Positions 56,608-64,000 of a stretch of DNA of 64,000 bases are shown here, piece after piece. Position numbers and translations under genes: made by a program. Within the stretch, counting starts at the first letter, position 1; the number at the start of each line of letters is the position of its first letter. The notes beneath the pieces were generated by a model, which ran no database searches, had not been told where the DNA came from, and saw nothing but the letters and a program-made list of their open reading frames with translations. Origin of the DNA: Bacillus sp. Marseille-Q3570. GTDB taxonomy: Bacteria > Bacillota > Bacilli > Bacillales > Fictibacillaceae. The stretch lies in assembly GCF_946151055.1 (NCBI RefSeq), contig NZ_CAMGYZ010000009.1:62001-126000 (forward strand), written 5' to 3'.

Positions 56608-56661
56608 CAAAAAGTTTGACGAACTTTTTGTATCAAAGAAATGTTTACCGTGAAGTAAACA
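56608..56661. promoter_or_regulatory. Two dyads in the citZ leader
   Basis: CAAAAAGTT-N5-AACTTTTTG (56608-56630) and TGTTTAC-N6-GTAAACA (56642-56661) lie between the promoter and citZ. They could be operators or RNA hairpins. I cannot match either to the CcpC or cre consensus with confidence. Confidence 0.5.
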
Positions 56662-56696
56662 CATTAATTAAGGAAGGATAAAACGCATACATATTA

Positions 56697-56725
56697 ATTA
56701 TAAACAAGTTTCTGAACTTTGTGAA
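56697..56725 (-). promoter_or_regulatory. Sigma-A promoter of citZ
   Basis: Minus-strand TTCACA (56720-56725), 17-bp spacer, TATAAT (56697-56702). The 56726-56924 spacer beyond it holds no visible gene. Confidence 0.65.
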
Positions 56726-56924
56726 CGCCTACGACTCGAAAACCTTAATATATCAACGCAATTCTCTAAATTAAAGACAATTTAACGCAAGGTTTTGATG
56801 GTCATAATTCCATTTTATGGCACGGAAAATACTGACTTACCGTTGGCGAACCGCAAGATCACTCGCAACCAGCTCTTGGAATTCGTGTAAATGTATATCG
56901 ACTTTCAACAAGAAAATCATACCT

Positions 56925-57386
56925 TCATGAAATGTAGTTTACGACTTTCATGACCATATATGCAATTCCTGCTCCAATCAAAGGACCGACTGCGATACCA
57001 TTAAAAAGACTTACTGCTAAAATTGTTCCAAAGACCAGGGCGGTTGTGATATGCGGATCCTCAGCGAGGAGCTGGATTCCGTTTGCAGCGATTAATGCAA
57101 CCGCAACTCCTGATCCCAGTGCAATCCATGCATAAGACGATTTCAGTGCTTCTCCTAACTGTTTGAAGCCGATATCACCAGTGGCGATTGGAACAAGAAC
57201 GGCAATGGTGATAATCGTTACACCCCATTCAATCCCCTTTTTTTGAAAGGCTGGAAAGATTTTATCGCCAAGCCCAACCCATTTGATGACAAGCAGAAAA
57301 ACAATTGCAATCAATAAGGACTTGTTCTTTGCCCAAAGCGCAATGCCTAATAATACTAACAAAAATAAAGCTGGTTGATCGAACAT
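56925..57386 (-). CDS. ytwI: DUF441 membrane protein (YtwI)
   Basis: A 153-aa membrane protein of unknown function with four to five hydrophobic spans. The family pattern KKGIEWGVTIITIAVLVPIA, then AWIALGSGVAVALIAANGI and GNITTALVFG-like HITTALVFGTILAVSLFNGI, is present. It is divergent from ytvI and neighbours citZ, as in B. subtilis. Confidence 0.88.
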   Translation of the reverse strand: MFDQPALFLLVLLGIALWAKNKSLLIAIVFLLVIKWVGLGDKIFPAFQKKGIEWGVTIITIAVLVPIATGDIGFKQLGEALKSSYAWIALGSGVAVALIAANGIQLLAEDPHITTALVFGTILAVSLFNGIAVGPLIGAGIAYMVMKVVNYIS

Positions 57387-57483
57387 TCTCTTCTCCCTCT
57401 CTCATTTTCATTGAATCTTACCGCCTATAATTGTAAAATAATACTAATCCACAGGGCGACCGACCACCCTGGCGAAAGGATCG

Positions 57484-58608
57484 ATGCAGTTGAATCTTCA
57501 TTATGTATATAGCTTTTTAAGATTTCTATTAGTCATTGCAATCATCATCTTTTCTTTTTATGCCCTGCTGCTCACCGCGAAAGTCACCTATCCATTCATC
57601 ATTGCTTTTTTCTTAGCTCTGATGATCAATCCGCTCGTCAATCTTCTTGAGCGGAAGGGAAAAATGCCTCGGGGAATTGCCGTCATGATCATATTGATCC
57701 TACTGATCGGGCTGATCGCCGGCTTCTTGACATTGTTGATCAGCGAGATGATTTCGGGATTTGGTTATCTTGCGGAAGTGATCCCGCAGCATACCCAGAC
57801 ATTAGTCCATTTCGGCCAAGCATACTTCACTCAGCAAATTTTACCGATCTACTATGATTTGGTAGCAATGTTCAAGAGTCTTGATCCATCACAACGTGAA
57901 ACCGTAATCGGTAACATCCAATCAATTGGCGAGAATATTACTGAAAACGTTAAAGCGTTTGTCCAGTCCGTGTTGATTGGATTACAGAACTTTTTACTTA
58001 GCTTGCCTAATGTTGTCACGGTTATGATTTTTTCTTTACTTGCTACGTTTTTCATCAGTAAGGATTGGTACCGGTTCAAAGGCTGGTTAGAGAGAAAAAC
58101 CCCCGAACGGACTGTTGAAAGCGGCAGAAGTGTCTATAACGAGCTTCGTAAAGCACTCGTTGGATTTATTAAAGCACAATTGACACTTATATCAATAACC
58201 GCGGGGATCGTATTGGTAGGACTTCTTATTTTACGAGTTGATTATGCTATTACCATTGCTATTCTGATCGGTATAGTCGATCTCTTGCCTTACCTTGGCA
58301 CAGGAGCCGTTTTCGTCCCCTGGATCATTTATTCCTTTGTCATGGAAGAATTCACCCTGACGATCGGATTATCAATTTTATACGGTGTCGTCATCATACA
58401 GCGACAAATTATGGAACCTAAGATTCTATCTACAAGTATAGGATTAGATCCTCTTGCTACATTAATCTCTTTATTCGTAGGTTTCAAGTTATTCGGTTTC
58501 CTCGGACTGATCATCGGACCTGTCACTCTGGTTGTTATTCGAGCTTTGAACCAGGCGAATGTATTCAAGGATATATGGCATTTCATCATCGGTAAAAAAG
58601 CAGCGTGA
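57484..58608 (+). CDS. ytvI: AI-2E family transporter, sporulation protein YtvI
   Basis: A 374-aa polytopic protein with about eight hydrophobic spans, of the AI-2E/PerM family; YtvI members are grouped as sporulation integral membrane proteins. PRGIAVMIILILLIGLIAGF, VDLLPYLGTGAVFVPWIIYS and ISLFVGFKLFGFLGLIIGPV mark the conserved C-terminal half. No substrate can be assigned. Plus strand, preceded by GCGAAAGGATCG with a modest ribosome site. Confidence 0.88.
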   Translation: MQLNLHYVYSFLRFLLVIAIIIFSFYALLLTAKVTYPFIIAFFLALMINPLVNLLERKGKMPRGIAVMIILILLIGLIAGFLTLLISEMISGFGYLAEVIPQHTQTLVHFGQAYFTQQILPIYYDLVAMFKSLDPSQRETVIGNIQSIGENITENVKAFVQSVLIGLQNFLLSLPNVVTVMIFSLLATFFISKDWYRFKGWLERKTPERTVESGRSVYNELRKALVGFIKAQLTLISITAGIVLVGLLILRVDYAITIAILIGIVDLLPYLGTGAVFVPWIIYSFVMEEFTLTIGLSILYGVVIIQRQIMEPKILSTSIGLDPLATLISLFVGFKLFGFLGLIIGPVTLVVIRALNQANVFKDIWHFIIGKKAA

Positions 58609-58635
58609 CATGATACGGGATCGACCGGTCATTTT

Positions 58636-58785
58636 TGTAAAGAGACACCTTGGGCAAGTTGATTGGAGAGCATTGCGCGAGACTCCTCGAAAGTGAAAAT
58701 CGGATTTTCTTCGTGCGATGTACCGCTGCCGAAGCTTTCCTTGTTTAAGTGCAAGAGCAACAAAGGTTGCGAAAACAGCGTAATT
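58636..58785 (-). repeat. Repeat family A, copy A6 (GC-rich block deleted)
   Basis: Minus-strand: CTGTTTTCGCAACCTTTGTT, GCTCTTGCACTTAAACAAGG, AAAGCTTCGGCAGCGGTACA, TCGCACGAAGAAAATCCG, CGAGGAGTCTCGCGCAATG, TCTCCAATCAACTTGCCC. It retains both ends but lacks the central GC-rich block. Confidence 0.8.
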
Positions 58786-58828
58786 TAAAAAACTGGACTG
58801 ACTATATGTGTAGTCAGTCCAGTTTTTA
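58786..58828. terminator. Bidirectional terminator between ytvI and fxsA
   Basis: Perfect 17-bp stem AAAAACTGGACTGACTA (58788-58804) / TAGTCAGTCCAGTTTTT (58811-58827) with a 6-nt loop, serving two converging genes. Confidence 0.92.
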
Positions 58829-58829
58829 G

Positions 58830-59225
58830 TTATCGCCGGATGGTGAATGAAAATTGACCTGAGTCAATTTTCTTTTGTATGAATCGTCTCATCCCGATTT
58901 TAACGAACGCCCGGGTATAAGGAATCAACAATAAAAATCCTACAGTATCCGTGATGAAACCCGGGGTCAACAACAAAGAGCCCCCTATCAGGATACAAAT
59001 GCCATCTAAAATCACATCATTCGGTATTTGCGCATTCTGCAATTGGATTTGTGCCAGTCTCAGAGTTTGCATGCCTTCTTTTTTGGCCAGCCATGCACCA
59101 ATGATACCTGTTGCGATGATGAGTAGGATCGTAATCGGTACCCCAATTGTATTTCCAGACCAAATCAAAATACCTATTTCCATTGCAGGTACGATAATGA
59201 GCAATAATAAGAGAATTCGAAACAT
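58830..59225 (-). CDS. fxsA: FxsA family membrane protein
   Basis: A 131-aa small membrane protein with three hydrophobic spans (about 3-22, 27-45 and 78-100) and the FxsA pattern PAMEIGILIWSGNTIG, ATGIIGAWLAKKEGMQTLRL and GGSLLLTPGFITDTVGFLLL. The E. coli homologue suppresses F exclusion of T7; its role in Bacillus is unknown. It follows pyk, as ytzA does in B. subtilis. Confidence 0.9.
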   Translation of the reverse strand: MFRILLLLLIIVPAMEIGILIWSGNTIGVPITILLIIATGIIGAWLAKKEGMQTLRLAQIQLQNAQIPNDVILDGICILIGGSLLLTPGFITDTVGFLLLIPYTRAFVKIGMRRFIQKKIDSGQFSFTIRR

Positions 59226-59276
59226 AGGCTCGCCCCTTCAGAACGGTGTTACTTCCATTATATCTGAAATTACGAC

Positions 59277-61031
59277 TTATAGCACACTTGTCTTACCGCT
59301 GTATACCACACCGCGCGAGCCATCAACAGTTATATCCTGTCCATCCTTTAGGAGTTTAGTTGCGTTCTCAACTCCTACGATGACAGGAACTCCAAGACTT
59401 AGTCCAACTACAGCCGCATGACTTGTCAATCCACCTTCTTCGGTTATGATGGCAGCAGCCTTTTTCAATGCCGGCATCATTTCACGATCCGTACCGATTG
59501 TAACAAGGATATCCCCATCATTGACTTTTGAAGATGCATCTTCTGCATTGTTTGCGACTACAACCTTCCCTGCAACAGAACTTTGTCCGATCCCTTGCCC
59601 TTTTGCAATGACATCTCCGACTACATGGACCTTCATCAAATTAGTTGTTCCTGTTTCTCCAACAGGAACACCTGCTGTGATAAGGACGAGGTCCCCGTGA
59701 TTGACAATGCCGGATTTAAGAGAAGCATTGACTGCAATTTCCAATAATTCGTCTGTCGATCTCGCTTCCTCACTGAGCTGAGGTGTAACGCCCCATACGA
59801 GGGACATTCTTCGGCAGACCACCTCTGAGCTCGTCACCGCAATGATCGCTGCTTCAGGACGGTATTTTGAAATCATACGTGCAGTATGACCACTTTCGGT
59901 CGGAGCAATGATCGCAGAGATATTCAAATTGTATGCCGTGTGAGAAACTGATTGACTGATCGCATCCGTAATAGTCAACTTGCTTGATTTGCTTCTAGAG
60001 TGAAGGATCTCTGCATGATTCATCGCAGTTTCTGCTTTCATGGCAATCTTATGCATCGTCTGAACAGCTTCAATTGGATATAGACCTGCAGCTGTTTCAC
60101 CTGAAAGCATGATTGCATCTGTTCCATCAAAGATCGCATTCGCGACGTCACTAGCTTCGGCACGTGTAGGACGCGGATTACGCTGCATAGAGTCAAGCAT
60201 CTGAGTAGCTGTTATAACAGGCTTCCCTTTATCGTTACACTTTCGGATCAATTCTTTTTGGACAAGTGGAACTTCTTCCGCAGGAATTTCAACACCAAGA
60301 TCTCCACGAGCTACCATCAAACCATCAGAAACTTCAAGAATTTCGTTGATATTATCGACGCCTTCCTGGTTCTCGATCTTTGGGATGATCTGGATATGCT
60401 CTGCATTATGGCGTTCGAGGATCTCGCGGATTTCTAATACATCCGATGCCCGGCGTACGAAAGATGCCGCGATAAAATCGACTCCCTGACGAATTCCAAA
60501 CTCGATATCACGTGCATCTTTATCTGTGATCCCAGGTAGATTTACGGAAACGTTCGGGACATTAACACCTTTTTTGTTTTTCAATGTACCGCTGTTCAAA
60601 ACGCGCGTCTGGAGCTGGTTGTTTTCGACTTTTGTGACTTCAAGTTCAATAAGACCATCATCAAGCAGGATTGTTGAACCGACCTTTACATCATCCACCA
60701 GGCCTGGATAAGTGACTGAAATCTTCGTATCATCTCCAGAAACCTCTTCCATGGATACGATAAGGTCTTGTCCAGCTTTCAATTCAACTTCGCCATTTTC
60801 CAATGTACCCGTTCGAATTTCCGGCCCTTTCGTATCAAGTAGAATTGCTACTGTTTTACTTGTCTTTTCAGCTGCCTGACGGATATTTTGGATACGAGCA
60901 CCGTGTTCGTCAAAATCCCCATGTGAAAAATTCAGTCGTGCGACGTTCATCCCTGCATTGATCAGTGATGTCAATGTTTCTATCGTTTCACTTGCTGGTC
61001 CAATTGTACAAACAATCTTGGTATTCCTCAT
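59277..61031 (-). CDS. pyk: Pyruvate kinase
   Basis: A 584-aa enzyme converting PEP to pyruvate. [20 protein letters not shown] opens the barrel; the active site has [18 protein letters not shown] and [20 protein letters not shown]. The C-terminal extra domain of Bacillaceae enzymes (about 475-584) is present, with the PEP-utiliser-like [20 protein letters not shown]. An ATG one codon earlier is possible; AAGGAGGA fits either. It follows pfkA by about 130 bp that contain repeat B6. Confidence 0.97.
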   Translation of the reverse strand: MRNTKIVCTIGPASETIETLTSLINAGMNVARLNFSHGDFDEHGARIQNIRQAAEKTSKTVAILLDTKGPEIRTGTLENGEVELKAGQDLIVSMEEVSGDDTKISVTYPGLVDDVKVGSTILLDDGLIELEVTKVENNQLQTRVLNSGTLKNKKGVNVPNVSVNLPGITDKDARDIEFGIRQGVDFIAASFVRRASDVLEIREILERHNAEHIQIIPKIENQEGVDNINEILEVSDGLMVARGDLGVEIPAEEVPLVQKELIRKCNDKGKPVITATQMLDSMQRNPRPTRAEASDVANAIFDGTDAIMLSGETAAGLYPIEAVQTMHKIAMKAETAMNHAEILHSRSKSSKLTITDAISQSVSHTAYNLNISAIIAPTESGHTARMISKYRPEAAIIAVTSSEVVCRRMSLVWGVTPQLSEEARSTDELLEIAVNASLKSGIVNHGDLVLITAGVPVGETGTTNLMKVHVVGDVIAKGQGIGQSSVAGKVVVANNAEDASSKVNDGDILVTIGTDREMMPALKKAAAIITEEGGLTSHAAVVGLSLGVPVIVGVENATKLLKDGQDITVDGSRGVVYSGKTSVL

Positions 61032-61084
61032 CATGTTCCTCCTTGGAATTAACTCTTCTATATGTTTCTAAAGGAAACTTGGGA

Positions 61085-61160
61085 CAGCCAAGCTTTAGCG
61101 CAGGCTGAGCCTAGTTGCCCTTATATTGAAGAAAGATAGCAAACCTTTCTCCGGAAACCT
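61085..61160 (-). repeat. Repeat family B, copy B6 between pfkA and pyk
   Basis: Minus-strand hairpin AGAAAG/CTTTCT, core TTCAATATAAGGGCAACTA, then GGCTCAGCCTGCGC and CTTGGCTG. It starts directly after the pfkA stop and lies in the pyk leader. Confidence 0.8.
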
Positions 61161-62243
<1,083 letters not shown>

Positions 62244-63221
62244 TTATTTTACGCTGATGGAATCGCTTTCAAAGGTATATTGTCCGATTTTTTTGTATTT
62301 TTCATAACGATGAGCGACTAGTTCCTCACATGTCATGTTAGATAATTCATCTAATGATGCTTTCAGCACTTCTTCTATGTGTAAAGCTTGTGTTTCAAGA
62401 TCTCGATGGGCTCCTCCTTCAACCTCAGGGATCATCTCATCAATGATACCCATATCAAGCAGGTCAGGTGCTGTGATTTTCATCGCATCAGCAGCCCTTT
62501 TGGCTTGAGTTGAATCTTTCCACAATAAAGCTGCTGCTCCTTCAGGTGAAATCACAGAGTACCATGAATTTTCGAGCATGTGCACATGATTTCCTACCCC
62601 GATCGCAAGCGCTCCACCGCTAGCACCTTCACCAATAACGATGCATACGACAGGCACCTTCAATCCTGCCATTTCCACAAGGTTGCGGGCAATCGCTTCA
62701 CTTTGTCCTCGTTCCTCAGCAGACATACCAGGGTACGCACCTTTTGTATCAAGAAGACAAACAATCGGACGGTTGAATTTCTCTGCCTGTTTCATCAAAC
62801 GTAATGCTTTTCGATATCCCTCTGGGTGAGGCATTCCGAAATTCCTTCGAAGGTTCTCTTTTGTATCCTTACCACGCTGATGACCGATCACAGTTACAGG
62901 CTTACCATGGAATTTCGCGATTCCTCCGACGATAGCTTCATCATCACCGTATAACCGATCACCATGCAGCTCAAGAAAATCCGTGAAGAGAGTGGTGATG
63001 TAATCTAAAGTTGTCGGTCTTTCCGGATGGCGTGCCAACTGGACGCGATCCCAGGGGGTCATGTTACCGTATATTTCTTTCTCGACTTTCTCCAACCGTT
63101 CTTCCAATCGTTGAAGTTCATCACTAAGATCAATCCCTTTTTCATCCATGAATCTCTTCAATTCAGCTATTTTACTCCGCAATTCCTTTGCTGGACGTTC
63201 AAACTCTAATTCTCCTACCAT
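62244..63221 (-). CDS. accA: Acetyl-CoA carboxylase carboxyltransferase alpha subunit
   Basis: A 325-aa alpha chain of the carboxyltransferase that makes malonyl-CoA. The N-terminal helix bundle ([20 protein letters not shown]) precedes the crotonase-like core ([70 protein letters not shown]). The ATG at 63219-63221 overlaps the accD stop (TGATG), so the two subunits are translationally coupled. Confidence 0.97.
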   Translation of the reverse strand: MVGELEFERPAKELRSKIAELKRFMDEKGIDLSDELQRLEERLEKVEKEIYGNMTPWDRVQLARHPERPTTLDYITTLFTDFLELHGDRLYGDDEAIVGGIAKFHGKPVTVIGHQRGKDTKENLRRNFGMPHPEGYRKALRLMKQAEKFNRPIVCLLDTKGAYPGMSAEERGQSEAIARNLVEMAGLKVPVVCIVIGEGASGGALAIGVGNHVHMLENSWYSVISPEGAAALLWKDSTQAKRAADAMKITAPDLLDMGIIDEMIPEVEGGAHRDLETQALHIEEVLKASLDELSNMTCEELVAHRYEKYKKIGQYTFESDSISVK

Positions 63222-64000
63222 CACTCTTCACCTCCTTCATGAATATCCAATACATTTGCAAGTGTCGCTTTCATTTTTGTTCGATGTATTACGGCATCCA
63301 ACTGACCGTGTTTCAATAGAAATTCAGCTGTTTGGAAATCTTCCGGCAGTTCTTGCCTGATTGTCTGCTCTATGATTCTTCGGCCGGCGAACCCTATCAA
63401 TGCTTGGGGTTCAGCAAAATTATAATCCCCGACGGATGCAAAACTTGCAGAAACGCCTCCTGTAGTAGGGTGAGTCATGACAGAAATAAATAATAATCCT
63501 TCTTCATGATGACGTTTCAATGCAACACTTGTTTTTGCCATTTGCATCAGGCTAAGGACCCCTTCTTGCATTCTAGCTCCACCAGATGCGGTAAAGATGA
63601 TGAAAGGCTTTCGCTCATCTGTAGCTGCTTCAATTGCCCTTGTAATCTTCTCACCTACAACTGATCCCATGCTACCCATCCTGAAGTGCGCGTCCATCAC
63701 CGCAAAAATGATGGAATGACCATCTATGTCCCCTTTTCCGGTCACAACCGCCTCATTGATTCCTGTTTTCTTCTGATCTTTATCGATCGTTTCCAAGTAA
63801 TTCGGAAAATTCAACGGGTTTTCTGTTTGCATTTCTTGATTGATTTCATTAAACGTACCTTGATCAATGATCAGGTTGATGCGCTCTTTTGCGGTCATCC
63901 TGAAATGATGATCACATGAGATACAAACTTTATGAGCTTTATTCAGTTCCTTTGTCGTCATGATGGATTTACAAACGGGACATTTGGTCATCAGTCCTTC
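63221..64000 (-). CDS. accD: Acetyl-CoA carboxylase carboxyltransferase beta subunit (partial)
   Basis: Beta chain of the carboxyltransferase, cut by the right edge of the window. The zinc ribbon is [20 protein letters not shown] then CISCDHHF. The catalytic domain has [40 protein letters not shown] and [20 protein letters not shown]. The reading frame continues upstream of the first ATG (63989-63991) to the edge (codons E-G-L), and B. subtilis AccD has about 28 more N-terminal residues, so the true start is outside. Confidence 0.96.
   Translation of the reverse strand, partial: EGLMTKCPVCKSIMTTKELNKAHKVCISCDHHFRMTAKERINLIIDQGTFNEINQEMQTENPLNFPNYLETIDKDQKKTGINEAVVTGKGDIDGHSIIFAVMDAHFRMGSMGSVVGEKITRAIEAATDERKPFIIFTASGGARMQEGVLSLMQMAKTSVALKRHHEEGLLFISVMTHPTTGGVSASFASVGDYNFAEPQALIGFAGRRIIEQTIRQELPEDFQTAEFLLKHGQLDAVIHRTKMKATLANVLDIHEGGEE

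Overview
The window is a housekeeping segment of a low-to-moderate GC, spore-forming Bacillaceae chromosome. Gene order follows the Bacillus subtilis sdh–uvrC–trxA–etf–fad–mutS2–phe–infC–thrS–dnaBI–polA–phoPR–mdh–icd–citZ–pyk–pfk–acc region almost gene for gene, and sporulation markers (gerE, sspI, ytxC, ytaF, ytvI) are present. Coding density is high and nearly everything reads on the minus strand; only yslB, rnhC, sspI and ytvI are on the plus strand. Both ends cut a gene (ptsG on the left, accD on the right). The exact genus cannot be fixed from the sequence alone.

Layout, left to right: ptsG with its antiterminator gene glcT and a RAT/terminator leader; gerE and an acyl-CoA thioesterase (YsmA); sdhCAB; yslB; uvrC; trxA; the fatty-acid degradation cluster etfA-etfB-fadB-fadR and lcfA with FadR-type operators; DUF350, mutS2, polX, cvpA, zapA; rnhC; pheT-pheS behind a Phe T-box; an rRNA methyltransferase (RlmP/YsgA); sspI; an M42 peptidase, a dimeric dUTPase, a VTT membrane protein, DUF1294 and HNH proteins; rplT-rpmI-infC with an AUU start and an L20-type leader; thrS with a Thr T-box; ytxC; dnaI-dnaB-nrdR; speD; gapB with CcpN-type operators; coaE, ytaF, mutM, polA; phoR-phoP; a MaoC-like protein; mdh-icd-citZ; ytwI; ytvI; fxsA; pyk-pfkA; accA-accD. 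Together these supply glucose uptake, glycolysis and gluconeogenesis, the TCA cycle and respiration, fatty-acid synthesis and breakdown, DNA replication and repair, translation, and sporulation.

Regulation is unusually legible. Two T-boxes with specifier codons, a PRD antiterminator target, FadR boxes, CcpN sites, several strong sigma-A promoters and about twenty intrinsic terminators can be read directly.

I see no novel multi-gene system (no defence island, phage, CRISPR or biosynthetic cluster). The unexplained content is intergenic. At least six families of dispersed or tandem repeats occupy most of the long gaps: a GC-rich mosaic element (A); an element with a conserved core and a co-varying hairpin that sits in 5' leaders (B); a bipartite element with a nested GC-rich block (C); a four-arm palindromic ACGGACA element placed between transcription units (D); a 52–53-bp tandem of hairpins (E); and long terminator-like hairpins (F). 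Family B is the best candidate for something undescribed.
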